NCBI RefSeq assembly: GCF_002128405.1
Contig: NZ_NETJ01000002.1
Coordinates: 372,001 to 436,000 of the forward strand
From: Gottfriedia solisilvae
GTDB taxonomy: Bacteria; Bacillota; Bacilli; Bacillales; Bacillaceae_G
Length of the DNA: 64,000 nt
Reading direction: 5' to 3'
Below are positions 8,817 to 18,883 of this stretch, piece by piece (within the stretch, counting starts at the first letter, position 1; each line of letters starts with the position of its first letter). Below the pieces are notes generated by a model. That model saw only the letters and a list, made by a program, of their open reading frames with translations. It had not been told where the DNA came from and did no database searches. Position numbers and translations under genes: made by a program.

Positions 8817-8852
8817 AAAAAGAGTTCCATATTCGTATGGAACTCTTTTTTT
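8817..8852 (+). terminator. Terminator of the accB-accC-yqhY unit
   Basis: Fifteen-base perfect stem (AAAAAGAGTTCCATA and its complement) closed by a TTCG tetraloop and followed by T. Confidence 0.93.
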
Positions 8853-9051
8853 ATTCGGTGTAAAAATTAATGTTCGTGTTTTGGTTGCTAAAATTATATA
8901 AAGTGTAAAAAAACTTTAAAAAATAATAAAAAACACATACATTAAACTATTATTTTTTTGGATTTTAAGTTAAAATGTAGAAAATACTTTAAAAAGTATG
9001 GACTTAGCTTAAATACGTTAATAATAATAAAAAATTAGTTAATATACATCG

Positions 9052-9080
9052 TTGGAACTTATTAAAAAAAATGGTAAAAT
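9052..9080 (+). promoter_or_regulatory. Sigma-A promoter of the nusB operon
   Basis: -35 TTGGAA at 9052-9057, 17-base spacer, extended -10 TGGTAAAAT with TAAAAT at 9075-9080. The first gene, nusB, starts about 75 bases further on. The rest of the 8853-9160 gap is very AT-rich and otherwise featureless. Confidence 0.75.
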
Positions 9081-9160
9081 AACGTGTTACTATATAAAAA
9101 TTAGAATTCGTTATTACCTATGCAACGAATTGTGAATTTAGCTTAAAGGAGTTTATTATT

Positions 9161-9544
9161 TTGATGAAACGTAGAAAAGCAAGAGAACTTGCATTACAAA
9201 CATTATTTACAATGGATTTAAGTGAGGCGGATGCTTCAGATGCATTACAGCATGTTTTAGAAGAAGCTGAAGAAAAAGAAGACGCATTTTTAGAGTCAAT
9301 CGTTTCAAACTTTGTAGAACACAAAGATGAGATTGACAATAAATTATCTTCAAATATTGAAAGCTGGACAATCGATCGTTTAGGGAATGTGGATCGTAAT
9401 ATACTTCGAATTGCACTAGTTGAGATTGACTTTTTAGAAGATGTTCCAAAAAGTGTAACAATTAATGAAGCAATCGAAATTGCCAAAATTTACGGAGACG
9501 ATGACTCAAGTAAATTTATCAATGCGGTATTATCAAAATTCTAA
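9161..9544 (+). CDS. nusB: Transcription antitermination factor NusB
   Basis: 127 residues, all-helical NusB fold: MMKRRKARELALQTLF at the start, DRLGNVDRNILRIALVEI in the middle and SVTINEAIEIAKIYG near the end, all typical. NusB with NusE binds boxA RNA in rRNA antitermination. Start choice: AAAGGAG ends at 9151, giving 9 bases to TTG 9161 or 12 to ATG 9164. The family normally begins MKRR, so ATG 9164 is a real alternative. First gene of an operon running to ispA. Confidence 0.95.
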   Translation: MMKRRKARELALQTLFTMDLSEADASDALQHVLEEAEEKEDAFLESIVSNFVEHKDEIDNKLSSNIESWTIDRLGNVDRNILRIALVEIDFLEDVPKSVTINEAIEIAKIYGDDDSSKFINAVLSKF

Positions 9545-9581
9545 ATAGATAAAGTGTTTACATGCATAGGGGGAAATGAAA

Positions 9582-10457
9582 ATGGTAGCAGCATTAATTA
9601 ATGGTAAAGAAATTTCATTATCAATTCGTGAAGAATTAAAACTTGGGGTTACAGAACTAAAAAACCAAGGAGTAATTCCAGGACTGGCTGTAGTGTTAGT
9701 TGGAAATAATTCAGCATCAAGAACTTACGTTAATTCAAAGCATAAAGCTTGTAATGAATTAGGTATGTACTCAGAAGTAATTGAATTAGCAGAGGCTGTT
9801 TCAGAAGATGAATTATTATCGGTTGTTAGAAAACTAAATAACGATGATAAAATTCACGGTATTCTAGTTCAATTGCCTTTACCAGCGCATATTTCTGAGA
9901 AAAAAGTTATTGAAACTATTTCACCATTAAAAGATGTTGATGGATTTCATCCGATCAATATCGGACGTATGATGACAAATCAAGATTCATTACTACCATG
10001 TACTCCTTTTGGTATATTAAAATTAATTGAAGCTACAAATATTCCAATTAGTGGAAAACACGTTGTTGTAATTGGACGTAGTAATATAGTTGGAAAACCA
10101 GTTGGTCAATTATTCTTAAATGAAAATGCAACTGTTACTTATACTCATTCACGTACAACTGATTTAAAACGTATTACGAAACAAGCTGACATTTTAATCG
10201 TTGCGATTGGTGTTGCAAAATTAATTACGTCTGATTATATAAAAGAAGGTGCCATTGTAATCGATGTTGGTATGAACAGAGACGAAAATGGAAAATTATG
10301 TGGAGATGTAGATTTTGAAAATGTGAAAAGTGTCGCAGGTCATATAACGCCAGTACCAGGTGGAGTTGGACCGATGACGATTACTATGCTACTTCACAAT
10401 ACTTTAAAGGCAGCATCTCAAATTGAAAATAAAAGCAATTTAGGTGTGAAGCTTTAA
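9582..10457 (+). CDS. folD: Bifunctional methylenetetrahydrofolate dehydrogenase/cyclohydrolase
   Basis: 291 residues. Substrate-site lysine in [12 protein letters not shown] (about 50), Rossmann part with [14 protein letters not shown] (about 165), and the family signature [10 protein letters not shown] near 265. Interconverts methylene-, methenyl- and formyl-tetrahydrofolate. ATG 9582 is preferred over 9576 because AGGGGGAA ends at 9575, too close to the first ATG. It lies 37 bases after nusB in the same operon. Confidence 0.96.
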   Translation: MVAALINGKEISLSIREELKLGVTELKNQGVIPGLAVVLVGNNSASRTYVNSKHKACNELGMYSEVIELAEAVSEDELLSVVRKLNNDDKIHGILVQLPLPAHISEKKVIETISPLKDVDGFHPINIGRMMTNQDSLLPCTPFGILKLIEATNIPISGKHVVVIGRSNIVGKPVGQLFLNENATVTYTHSRTTDLKRITKQADILIVAIGVAKLITSDYIKEGAIVIDVGMNRDENGKLCGDVDFENVKSVAGHITPVPGGVGPMTITMLLHNTLKAASQIENKSNLGVKL

Positions 10458-10490
10458 AGGTTGCTCCACAAGAATGAAAGAGGGATCGGC

Positions 10491-11837
10491 ATGACGGAAA
10501 AGTTGCCAGTTACAGTTACCGCATTAACTAAATATTTAAAAGCTAAATTTCAAGCAGACCGAAATTTACAAAATATAATGCTTCGTGGGGAAATTTCAAA
10601 CTTTAAACGTCATTCTTCGAGTGGACATTTTTATTTTACTTTAAAAGATGACGGAGCTAGAATTGCTGCAGTCATGTTCCAATCCTATAATTCAACAATT
10701 GCTTTTCAACCAACTGACGGTATGCAAGTTATTGTCCAAGGTGAGATAACTGTATACCCTCAGTCTGGTAGTTATCAAATATATATTCGTGACATGCAAC
10801 CGGACGGTGTAGGTGGACTTTTTGTTGCATTTGAACAATTAAAGAAAAAATTATTAGAAGAAGGACTCTTTGATCAGAAATTCAAGAAAAAGATTCCTTC
10901 TTTTCCTAGTGTAATCGGGGTTGCCACTTCTCCGACAGGAGCGGCAGTAAGAGATATCATTACGACAATCCAAAGAAGATATCCTATTGGAAAAATAATT
11001 GTTATTCCTACACTTGTGCAAGGTGATGGAGCTCCTGCGTCTGTTGTAAAATCTATTGAAACTGCCAATAAATTAAACAATATTGATGTTTTAATTGTTG
11101 GGCGTGGTGGTGGTTCAATTGAAGAACTTTGGGCGTTTAATGATGAAAAAGTAGCAAGAGCGATCTTCCAATCGAAAATACCGATTATTTCTGCAGTTGG
11201 TCATGAAACAGATACGACAATAGCTGATTATGTAGCCGATTTGCGTGCTCCAACTCCAACAGCTGCGGCTGAGTTAGTATCTTTAAGTCAACGAGAAATC
11301 CTTGAACAGTTTGCAGTCCGAGAAGCAAGATTAAATAAAGCAATGAATTCGATATTTGATAAAAAGAAATTGCAATTAAGTACTATTCAAGAATCTTATG
11401 TATTTAGATATCCAAATTCATTGTTAAATCCAAAACAAGAACTATTTGATCGAACACTTGAAAAACTAGAACAGTCGATGAATGAAATTGTAAAAGGAAA
11501 ATCGATTCAATATAAAGAATTGACTTCTTCTCTTCTAATCCATCATCCGAGCAATAGGGTGAAGCTTGAAAAACAAAAACACGAACAATTACATATGAGC
11601 TTACAAAAAGAATTTAATCGACTGATTACACATAAGCAATTTATGATGGAAAAGGTCATACATACATTAGATGCCCTTAGCCCGTTAAAAGTTATGGCAA
11701 GAGGATATTCATTAGCATACAAGGAAAATGAAGTACTAGTGAAATCTGTGAAGCAAGTGAAAAACGGAGATCAGTTCGAGTTGCAAATGACAGATGGGAA
11801 ATTAAGCTGTGAAGTACTTGAGGTAAAGGAGCAGTGA
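10491..11837 (+). CDS. xseA: Exodeoxyribonuclease VII large subunit
   Basis: 448 residues: N-terminal OB-fold (about 10-105, containing [20 protein letters not shown]-like sequence), then the catalytic domain with [19 protein letters not shown]-type motif (about 190-210) and [25 protein letters not shown]. Degrades single-stranded DNA with XseB in the cytoplasm. ATG 10491 is chosen because AGAGGGAT lies 5 bases upstream; the TTG at 10461 would add ten unrelated residues. Confidence 0.96.
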   Translation: MTEKLPVTVTALTKYLKAKFQADRNLQNIMLRGEISNFKRHSSSGHFYFTLKDDGARIAAVMFQSYNSTIAFQPTDGMQVIVQGEITVYPQSGSYQIYIRDMQPDGVGGLFVAFEQLKKKLLEEGLFDQKFKKKIPSFPSVIGVATSPTGAAVRDIITTIQRRYPIGKIIVIPTLVQGDGAPASVVKSIETANKLNNIDVLIVGRGGGSIEELWAFNDEKVARAIFQSKIPIISAVGHETDTTIADYVADLRAPTPTAAAELVSLSQREILEQFAVREARLNKAMNSIFDKKKLQLSTIQESYVFRYPNSLLNPKQELFDRTLEKLEQSMNEIVKGKSIQYKELTSSLLIHHPSNRVKLEKQKHEQLHMSLQKEFNRLITHKQFMMEKVIHTLDALSPLKVMARGYSLAYKENEVLVKSVKQVKNGDQFELQMTDGKLSCEVLEVKEQ

Positions 11838-11844
11838 TGAAAAA

Positions 11845-12072
11845 ATGGAACAAAAAGATTTATCTTTTGAAGATGCAATAAAAGAGATTGAAACAATTGT
11901 TCAGAAGCTAGAACAAGGTGACGTGCCACTAGAAAAAGCAATCGATTACTTCCAAGAAGGTATTAAGCTTTCTCAAATTTGTAAAGAAAAGCTTACAAAA
12001 GTTGAAAAACAAATGACATCAATTTTAAATGATCAAGGTGAAGAAGCTCCTTTTACTGTTGAGGAGGAATAA
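11845..12072 (+). CDS. xseB: Exodeoxyribonuclease VII small subunit
   Basis: 75 residues, two amphipathic helices with the family block [27 protein letters not shown]. Partner of XseA; several small subunits decorate each large one. It starts 7 bases after xseA, with AGGAGC inside the end of xseA as RBS, so synthesis of the two subunits is probably coupled. Confidence 0.95.
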   Translation: MEQKDLSFEDAIKEIETIVQKLEQGDVPLEKAIDYFQEGIKLSQICKEKLTKVEKQMTSILNDQGEEAPFTVEEE

Positions 12073-12074
12073 GC

Positions 12075-12962
12075 ATGAGTACTTTTAAAGAATTTATGGA
12101 ATACTCCAGCAAATTAGTTAGTGAATCAATGGTTGAATCGGTTCAGAAATTAAAAGCGCCAGAAAGATTAAAAGAATCGATGACATATTCCCTTCAAGCT
12201 GGGGGTAAGCGAATTCGACCTTTGTTGTTATTTGCAACGTTAGATGCGTTCGGTAAAAATGTTGAAATTGGTATCAAACCTGCCTGTGCACTTGAAATGA
12301 TACATACGTATTCATTAATTCATGATGATTTACCTTGCATGGATGATGATGATTTTCGTAGAGGAAAACCTACAAATCATAAAGTGTTTGGTGAGGATTT
12401 AGCTGTATTAGCAGGAGACGGTCTACTTACTTATGCATTCCAACTTATTACGGAAATGAATGACCCTAATGTATCAGATCAAGTTAAAATTCGATTGATC
12501 AGTGAATTAGCAATCGCAGCAGGTCCTGAAGGGATGGTTGCAGGGCAAGTAGATGATATGGATGGTGAAAGTAAGCAATTAACAGGAGAGGAATTGCAAT
12601 ATATCCACGAAAGAAAAACTGGGAAAATGCTTATGTATCCTGTTATCGCTGGTGCCATTTTAGCTAATTCAACAGCTGAACAGTTATCACATTTAACACA
12701 ATTCGCATATAAATTAGGCATAGCATTTCAAATTCAAGACGACATTTTAGATGTAATCGGTGATGAAGAAGTTTTAGGGAAGCCTGTAGGTAGTGACATC
12801 GAAAATGATAAGACAACTTATGTGAAATTATATACAGTTGAAGGTGCCAAAAACCGACTTCATACATTCATATTTGAAGCAAAACAACATATTAAAGCAT
12901 GCGGTATAAAAGATGATCTATTACTTTCTATCTGTGACTTTGTAGAAAATCGCAGTTTTTAA
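12075..12962 (+). CDS. ispA: Farnesyl diphosphate synthase
   Basis: 295-residue trans-prenyltransferase. First Asp-rich motif DDLPCMDDDD at about 84-93, second motif QIQDDILD at about 219-226, and GGKRIRP near 43-49 for isopentenyl diphosphate binding. Condenses IPP with DMAPP/GPP to farnesyl diphosphate. Two bases after xseB; GAGGAGG as RBS. It sits with dxs in the same region, both serving isoprenoid synthesis. Confidence 0.96.
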   Translation: MSTFKEFMEYSSKLVSESMVESVQKLKAPERLKESMTYSLQAGGKRIRPLLLFATLDAFGKNVEIGIKPACALEMIHTYSLIHDDLPCMDDDDFRRGKPTNHKVFGEDLAVLAGDGLLTYAFQLITEMNDPNVSDQVKIRLISELAIAAGPEGMVAGQVDDMDGESKQLTGEELQYIHERKTGKMLMYPVIAGAILANSTAEQLSHLTQFAYKLGIAFQIQDDILDVIGDEEVLGKPVGSDIENDKTTYVKLYTVEGAKNRLHTFIFEAKQHIKACGIKDDLLLSICDFVENRSF

Positions 12963-13068
12963 CTGCTAATTGTACAAGTTCTAATGTATATGATTGAATA
13001 GATTTAAACATTTATGTATAATGTAACTACTTTAATCGCAATGTTGTTAATATAATATACAGAAATGT

Positions 13069-13105
13069 AAGCCGTTAACACAAATGTGCTAGCGGCTTTC
13101 TTTTT
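13069..13105 (+). terminator. Terminator after ispA
   Basis: Stem AAGCCGTTA / TAGCGGCTT with one G-U pair and a 12-nt loop, then TCTTTTT. It ends the nusB-ispA unit about 110 bases after the ispA stop. Confidence 0.75.
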
Positions 13106-13303
13106 ATGAAAGTATATGAAGTTTCGTTAATAGAGTCCATTTATCAAATTTAATTTAATTGAATAGTATGGACAAGTAAATAGTAATCAAAAATTCTTTA
13201 TGATGATATTGAAACAATTCTTTTCATTATTTAACGTTTGTATTTACGAGCTCAAATTAAATGGTATTATGATACATGGTGTTAAGAGTTAGTACTCTAA
13301 GAC

Positions 13304-13332
13304 TTAGCGTTTAACTGCAAGTATGGTAAAAT
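13304..13332 (+). promoter_or_regulatory. Candidate promoter of dxs
   Basis: -35 TTAGCG (weak), 17-base spacer and extended -10 TGGTAAAAT with TAAAAT at 13327-13332. The gap 12963-13409 otherwise holds only the ispA terminator and no open frame of note. Confidence 0.5.
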
Positions 13333-13409
13333 CATTTTAGAGATAGTATTAAATAATCATTAATTTTTATTAGAATAGATTTAACATCTAGGAAGGTGAG
13401 TGATCCAAT

Positions 13410-15290
13410 ATGGATCTTACGACGATTAAAAATCCAAGTTTTTTAAAAAATAAATCGATTGAGGAATTAGAACTATTAAGCGAAGAAATCCGTAAATTTC
13501 TTATACAGCAGTTATCTGAAACAGGTGGGCATATTGCACCAAATTTAGGTGTAGTTGAGTTAACGATTGCATTACATAAAGTGTTTGATTCGCCAAAGGA
13601 TAAATTTTTATGGGATGTTGGACATCAATCCTATGTACATAAAATTTTAACAGGTAGAGCGAATGAATTCTCTACTTTAAGACAATTTAAAGGACTTTGT
13701 GGATTTCCAAAGCGAATTGAAAGTGAGCATGACGTTTGGGAAACGGGCCATAGTTCTACTTCATTATCTGCAGCAATGGGTATGGCGATTGCAAGAGATA
13801 TAAAAAAGACGAAGGAATATATTGTTCCGATTATTGGTGATGGTGCCCTGACAGGTGGTATGGCTTTAGAAGCAATGAACCATATTGGACATGAACAAAA
13901 AGATGTGATTGTGATCCTAAACGATAATGAAATGTCTATTGCGCCAAATGTGGGTGCTTTACATAGTATTCTAGGTCGTCTAAGAACGACTGGGAAATAT
14001 CGTTGGGCAAAAGGTGAGCTTGAAGGAGTTATTAAAAAAATTCCTGGTATTGGTGACAAATTATCAAGTACTTCTAAAAAGTTAAAGGATAGCCTTAAAT
14101 ACTTAGTAACTCAAGGGATGTTCTTCGAGGAAATGGGCTTTACGTACTTTGGACCAGTAGATGGTCATAATTACGAAGACTTATTTGAGACACTTGAGTA
14201 TGCTAAGAAAACAAAGGGTCCTGTACTAGTTCATGTTCTAACGAAAAAAGGAAAAGGTTATAAGCCAGCAGAGAGTGATGATATTGGAACTTGGCATGGA
14301 ACAGGTCCATACAAAGTTGAATCTGGTAAAATCATCAAGCCTGATAAAGCGCCACCTGCATGGAGTAAGCTTGTCAGTGATACTGTATTAAAGTTAGCTT
14401 TAAAAGATGAAAGAATTGTTGCTATAACACCTGCTATGCCAGTTGGTTCTAAATTAGAGAATTTCCAGGCTCAGCTACCTGACCGGATATTTGATGTGGG
14501 AATTGCTGAACAACACGCCGCAACGGTTGCGGCAGGTCTTGCAACTCAAGGCATGAAGCCGTTTCTAGCAATTTATTCAACCTTCTTACAAAGAGCTTAT
14601 GACCAAGTACTACATGATATTTGTAGACAAAACTTAAATGTTTTTATTGGGATAGACAGAGCTGGTTTAGTTGGAGCGGATGGGGAGACTCATCAAGGGG
14701 TATTTGATATTGCCTTTTTACGTCATATTCCTAATTTAGTATTAATGATGCCTAAGGATGAAAATGAAGGACAACATATGGTTAATACTGCAATTAAGTA
14801 TGATGATGGTCCTATTGCACTACGTTTCCCACGAGGAAATGGTATTGGTGTACAAATGGATGATCAGTTAAAAGAAATTCCAATAGGATCTTGGGAAGTA
14901 TTAAGAGAAGGATCTGATGCAGTAATTTTAACATTTGGTACAACAATTAAAATGGCATTAGATGCAGCTGAAAAACTTGAGAAAGAAAATATCTCAGTGA
15001 AAGTTGTAAATGCAAGATTTATTAAGCCAATGGATACTGCGATGTTAAATGATATATTTAAAAACGGCAAACCAATATTAACGATTGAAGAAGCTATGTT
15101 ACAAGGTGGCTTTGGCAGTGCAGTACTAGAATTCGCAAGTGATCATAACTATCAAAATGTACGTGTTGATCGAATTGGGATTCCTGATTTATACGTTGAA
15201 CATGGTGATGTAGATAAATTGTTAGATGAAATTCATTTAACGATGGAAGAATCAGTTAAGAAAATTCGTGAAATGGTATGTAATAAATAA
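13410..15290 (+). CDS. dxs: 1-deoxy-D-xylulose-5-phosphate synthase
   Basis: 626 residues, full family length. Thiamine diphosphate site [16 protein letters not shown] starts at about 143, with [15 protein letters not shown] (69-83) and [16 protein letters not shown] (111-126). Transketolase pyrimidine and C-terminal domains follow ([19 protein letters not shown]). Condenses pyruvate with glyceraldehyde 3-phosphate, the first step of the MEP pathway. RBS GGAAGGTGAG. yqxC follows after 15 bases. Confidence 0.97.
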   Translation: MDLTTIKNPSFLKNKSIEELELLSEEIRKFLIQQLSETGGHIAPNLGVVELTIALHKVFDSPKDKFLWDVGHQSYVHKILTGRANEFSTLRQFKGLCGFPKRIESEHDVWETGHSSTSLSAAMGMAIARDIKKTKEYIVPIIGDGALTGGMALEAMNHIGHEQKDVIVILNDNEMSIAPNVGALHSILGRLRTTGKYRWAKGELEGVIKKIPGIGDKLSSTSKKLKDSLKYLVTQGMFFEEMGFTYFGPVDGHNYEDLFETLEYAKKTKGPVLVHVLTKKGKGYKPAESDDIGTWHGTGPYKVESGKIIKPDKAPPAWSKLVSDTVLKLALKDERIVAITPAMPVGSKLENFQAQLPDRIFDVGIAEQHAATVAAGLATQGMKPFLAIYSTFLQRAYDQVLHDICRQNLNVFIGIDRAGLVGADGETHQGVFDIAFLRHIPNLVLMMPKDENEGQHMVNTAIKYDDGPIALRFPRGNGIGVQMDDQLKEIPIGSWEVLREGSDAVILTFGTTIKMALDAAEKLEKENISVKVVNARFIKPMDTAMLNDIFKNGKPILTIEEAMLQGGFGSAVLEFASDHNYQNVRVDRIGIPDLYVEHGDVDKLLDEIHLTMEESVKKIREMVCNK

Positions 15291-15305
15291 GAGGATGTAA
15301 TAATC

Positions 15306-16133
15306 ATGGCAAAAAAGGAACGTATTGACGTACTTTTAGTAGAACGTGGATTAATTGAAACACGTGAAAAAGCAAAACGTGCAATTATGGCAGGTCTAGT
15401 TTATACGAATGAACAAAGACTAGATAAACCGGGTGAGAAGATTGATATTGAGTTACCTCTTCAAATTAAGGGCGAGGTAATGCCGTATGTTAGTCGTGGT
15501 GGTTATAAATTAGAAAAAGCATTAAAAACGTTTAATGTCACTGTAGAAGATAAAATTATGATAGATATTGGATCCTCTACTGGAGGATTTACTGATTGCG
15601 CGCTCCAGAATGGTGCAAAAAAATCTTATGCACTTGATGTAGGGTATAACCAGCTTGCATGGAAGTTAAGACAAGATGATCGTGTAATTGTAATGGAACG
15701 AACTAATTTCCGTTATGTGAAGCCAGAAGATTTAATTGCTGGCCTACCGCAATTTGCGTCTATTGACGTTTCATTTATATCTCTACGCTTAATCTTACCT
15801 GTTTTAAAAACATTATTAGTTGCTTCGAGTGATGTTGTTGCACTAATAAAGCCTCAATTTGAGGCTGGTAGGGAACAAGTTGGTAAAAAAGGAATTGTCA
15901 GAGAGCCTAAAGTACACGAAGACGTAATCGATATGATGATTGATTTTTCGTTACGTCAAGGATATGATGTGAAAGCTCTAACTTTTTCACCTATAACAGG
16001 TGGAGATGGAAACATTGAATTTTTAATTCATCTTCATTGGGAAGGTTCAAAGGAACTTGGGGACAATGAATTAACTTATACAACAAAAGAAGTTGTGAAA
16101 GAAGCACATTCTGAGTTGAAAAAGGTGAAATAA
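15306..16133 (+). CDS. yqxC: TlyA family S4-domain rRNA methyltransferase YqxC
   Basis: 275 residues: S4 RNA-binding domain (about 5-65, RIDVLLVERGLIETREKAKR) followed by an FtsJ-like SAM methyltransferase domain (MIDIGSSTGGFTDCALQ near 90, IDVSFISLR near 155). The family is the TlyA 2'-O-methyltransferase/hemolysin group; the exact rRNA target in Bacillus is not visible from sequence. Conserved position between dxs and argR. Confidence 0.93.
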   Translation: MAKKERIDVLLVERGLIETREKAKRAIMAGLVYTNEQRLDKPGEKIDIELPLQIKGEVMPYVSRGGYKLEKALKTFNVTVEDKIMIDIGSSTGGFTDCALQNGAKKSYALDVGYNQLAWKLRQDDRVIVMERTNFRYVKPEDLIAGLPQFASIDVSFISLRLILPVLKTLLVASSDVVALIKPQFEAGREQVGKKGIVREPKVHEDVIDMMIDFSLRQGYDVKALTFSPITGGDGNIEFLIHLHWEGSKELGDNELTYTTKEVVKEAHSELKKVK

Positions 16134-16134
16134 C

Positions 16135-16164
16135 AAAAAGGAACCATAATAGGTTCCTTTTTCC
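16135..16164 (+). terminator. Terminator of dxs-yqxC
   Basis: Perfect 11-base stem AAAAAGGAACC / GGTTCCTTTTT with a 6-nt loop, starting just after the yqxC stop. Confidence 0.92.
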
Positions 16165-16214
16165 TTATGTGAGTAAGAAACAATATTCTTTTCAATACTA
16201 TAGAAAAATCGTTT

Positions 16215-16243
16215 TTGTGAAAACGGTTAAAAAACTGTATACA
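16215..16243 (+). promoter_or_regulatory. Sigma-A promoter of argR
   Basis: -35 TTGTGA (16215-16220), 17-base spacer, -10 TATACA (16238-16243). Transcription would start near 16250, some 65 bases before the argR ATG. Confidence 0.6.
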
Positions 16244-16267
16244 ATATACATTAGATTAGTTAAGATA

Positions 16268-16285
16268 ATCTTACATATGTAAGAT
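16268..16285. promoter_or_regulatory. 18-bp perfect palindrome in the argR leader
   Basis: ATCTTACATATGTAAGAT is an uninterrupted perfect palindrome about 20 bases downstream of the predicted argR transcription start and 29 bases before the ATG. It could be an operator for ArgR itself or for another dimeric regulator. It is not a close match to the usual ARG box. Confidence 0.5.
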
Positions 16286-16314
16286 ATTTGTCGTAATTTG
16301 CAAAGAGGTGTATT

Positions 16315-16767
16315 ATGAATAAAGGTCAACGTCATATTAAAATACGTGAAATCATCGCAAAAAATGAAGTCGAAACACAAGATGAACTAGTACAAGCATT
16401 ACGAGATTTGGGCTTCAAAGTAACGCAAGCTACGATTTCTCGTGATATAAAAGAATTACATTTAGTGAAAGTTCCTTTATCTGATGGTCGTTATAAATAT
16501 AGTTTACCAGCAGACCAACGTTTTAACCCATTACAAAAGTTAAAAAGGCTATTAATTGATTCGTTTATTAAAATCGATAGTTCAAGTCATTTAATCGTTA
16601 TGAAAACTTTACCTGGTAATGCAAATGCAGTTGGAGCTTTAATTGATCATCTTGATTGGCCGGATATTATGGGAACAATTTGTGGAGACGACACAATATT
16701 AATCATTTGTCGTTCACCTGAAGATGCTGAAATTTTACAAGGTAAATTTATTGACATGTTGCAATAA
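16315..16767 (+). CDS. argR: Arginine repressor ArgR/AhrC
   Basis: 150 residues. Winged-helix DNA-binding domain at 1-70 ([23 protein letters not shown]-type start, [15 protein letters not shown]), then the arginine-binding oligomerisation domain with [27 protein letters not shown]. Hexamer that represses arginine biosynthesis and activates catabolism with arginine as corepressor. Position before recN is conserved in Bacilli. No strong terminator separates it from recN. Confidence 0.96.
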   Translation: MNKGQRHIKIREIIAKNEVETQDELVQALRDLGFKVTQATISRDIKELHLVKVPLSDGRYKYSLPADQRFNPLQKLKRLLIDSFIKIDSSSHLIVMKTLPGNANAVGALIDHLDWPDIMGTICGDDTILIICRSPEDAEILQGKFIDMLQ

Positions 16768-16908
16768 AGGTTGACATATTTCTCTGTTGGGGCTTAGATA
16801 ATGCACGGTTAAACTGATTTTAGTTGTACATGTCTAATGCCTTTACAGAGATTAATCTTAAAATTTAGACATTAAAAGGTGAAGGTTTTATAAGAGGAGA
16901 GAAACTCA

Positions 16909-18639
16909 TTGTTATCTGAACTGATCATTAAAAACTTTGCAATCATTGAGGAAGTTTCTATTTCATTTGAAAAAGGATTAACTGTTTTAAGTGGAGAAAC
17001 TGGTGCAGGTAAATCAATCATCATTGATGCAATCGGCTTATTACTTGGCGGCAGGGGTTCTGCTGAATTCGTAAGATACGATACTGAAAAAGCCGAAATT
17101 GAAGGTTTATTCCATATTGAAGATGAAAACCATCCGATTTATATAAGATGTAAAGAGCATGGCTTTGATATTGAAGATGAGATGTTAATCTTAAAAAGAG
17201 ATATTACTGCCTCCGGTAAGAGCATTTGCCGAATAAATGGAAAATTAGTCACTACAACAATTTTAAAAGAAATTGGTGGATTACTGGTTGATATACACGG
17301 GCAGCACGAAAGTCAGGATTTGATGAATCACGAACATCATCTTGCAATGCTACAGCAGTATGATGGAAAAGGATTATTGCCGTTAATTGAAAGTTATCAA
17401 GGTGTTTTTAGTCATTATTCTTCTTTAAAGAAGCAATTAAAGCAACTAACTGAGAATGAACAGCAAATGGCTCATCGATTAGATTTAATTCAATTTCAAT
17501 TATCTGAGATTCAAAATGCAAATCTTAAAGAAAATGAAGATGAGCAGTTAACAGAAGAAAGACTAAAAATAGCGAATTTTGAAAGAATATATAAATCATT
17601 AGTAGAAGCATATCAAAGTTTATCTCAGGATGGTTCTGGTTTAGACTCTGTTCGATCTAGTATGTATTCATTAGAGTCAGTTGCTTCGATAGATCAAAAT
17701 ATAAAAGAGATGCATGAAGGCATTAGTAGTAGCTATTATTTATTGGAGGATATTTCGTATCGTTTAAGAGATTCGATAGAAGAAATGGAATACGATCCTA
17801 ATCGCTTGAATGAAATAGAAAATCGTCTGAATGAAATATCAATGCTGAAAAAGAAATACGGTGCAACTGTAACTGATATTTTGAAATATGCTGAGGGAAT
17901 TGAACAAGAACTTGATAAAATTCAGCATAAGGATATGCATATTGAAAAATTAGAAAAAGATCTACAAAATGCTACTCAAAGTCTAATTGACGTTGGGTTA
18001 AAGCTTTCTGAGAAACGTAAAGAACTTGCTAATCAATTAACTTCTGATATACATAAAGAATTAAAAGAACTTTATATGGAGAAAACGACATTTGAAATTG
18101 TATTTTCATTTGAAGAAGGCTCAAGTACTGATCCATATTTTAATAATCAACATGTTAAATTTACAAAAGACGGTTTTGATACTGTAGAATTTTATATTTC
18201 TACGAACCCAGGTGAACCTTTAAAGCCATTAGCTAAAGTAGCAAGTGGTGGGGAATTATCGAGAATGTTCCTTGCATTAAAGAGTATTTTCACAAAGCAT
18301 CAAGGAATTACTTCCATCATATTTGATGAAGTAGATACTGGTGTGAGTGGTAGGGTAGCACAAGCAATTGCTGAAAAGATTCACAAAGTTTCAGTTAATT
18401 CACAAGTACTATGTATTACCCATTTACCACAAGTAGCCTCAATGGCTGATACTCATTTGTTTATTGCGAAGCTCATTGATGGGAATCGCACAAAAACATC
18501 AGTGACACCTCTTCAAAATGAGCAGAAAATCAATGAAATCGCGAGGATGATTGCCGGTGTTGAAATCACGGACGTGACGATTCAACATGCGAAAGAATTG
18601 ATCGAGCAAGCAACATCTACGAAGTACCAATCTCAGTGA
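16909..18639 (+). CDS. recN: DNA repair protein RecN
   Basis: 576-residue SMC-like ATPase. Walker A GETGAGKS at 29-36, long coiled-coil centre (about 150-370), QXX-like and ABC signature region ASGGELSRMFLALK (about 444-457), Walker B SIIFDEVDTG (about 466-475). Acts early in double-strand break repair. The start is TTG 16909: AGAGGAGAG lies 8-9 bases upstream and the protein then begins MLSELIIKNFAIIEE as in relatives. I see no LexA-type box upstream. Confidence 0.95.
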   Translation: MLSELIIKNFAIIEEVSISFEKGLTVLSGETGAGKSIIIDAIGLLLGGRGSAEFVRYDTEKAEIEGLFHIEDENHPIYIRCKEHGFDIEDEMLILKRDITASGKSICRINGKLVTTTILKEIGGLLVDIHGQHESQDLMNHEHHLAMLQQYDGKGLLPLIESYQGVFSHYSSLKKQLKQLTENEQQMAHRLDLIQFQLSEIQNANLKENEDEQLTEERLKIANFERIYKSLVEAYQSLSQDGSGLDSVRSSMYSLESVASIDQNIKEMHEGISSSYYLLEDISYRLRDSIEEMEYDPNRLNEIENRLNEISMLKKKYGATVTDILKYAEGIEQELDKIQHKDMHIEKLEKDLQNATQSLIDVGLKLSEKRKELANQLTSDIHKELKELYMEKTTFEIVFSFEEGSSTDPYFNNQHVKFTKDGFDTVEFYISTNPGEPLKPLAKVASGGELSRMFLALKSIFTKHQGITSIIFDEVDTGVSGRVAQAIAEKIHKVSVNSQVLCITHLPQVASMADTHLFIAKLIDGNRTKTSVTPLQNEQKINEIARMIAGVEITDVTIQHAKELIEQATSTKYQSQ

Positions 18640-18650
18640 ATATAATAAGG

Positions 18651-18703
18651 GAATATTTAATGTTAGAACATTTTTTTCTATACATTAAATATTCTCTTTT
18701 TTT
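18651..18703 (+). terminator. Terminator after recN
   Basis: Perfect 12-base stem GAATATTTAATG / CATTAAATATTC with a 20-nt loop, followed by TCTTTTTTTT. Confidence 0.8.
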
Positions 18704-18883
18704 GTGGGAAATATTGATAATTTAGTAATTGGATAATGTGAATTGAAACATACTAATACAACATTATACCTTTAGATTTATATTATATTTTTACAATTAT
18801 AATTTGCTTTTATGAAGCTAACATTAACTATACAGCCACGAATTAAGAAACAAAAAATCTGGCACTAGGAGAGTGATTCGATT

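Noticed and set aside
12963-13409. Possible OLE RNA in the ispA-dxs gap, where it occurs in some extremophilic Bacilli
   Set aside because: The gap is only 447 bases, AT-rich and contains just a terminator and a promoter; OLE is about 600 nt with extensive structure.
13631-14059. 142-codon open frame antisense to dxs
   Set aside because: It is a shadow of the dxs frame; it has no RBS and an implausible protein composition.
16768-16908. LexA box upstream of recN, and likewise before dinB (62221-62334)
   Set aside because: No sequence close to CGAAC-N4-GTTCG is present in either gap.
18721-18883. Sigma-G promoter of spoIVB (CATACTA at 18749-18755)
   Set aside because: The -10 is good but the only -35-like GGATA lies 13 bases upstream, which is too short; I could not define a convincing promoter.
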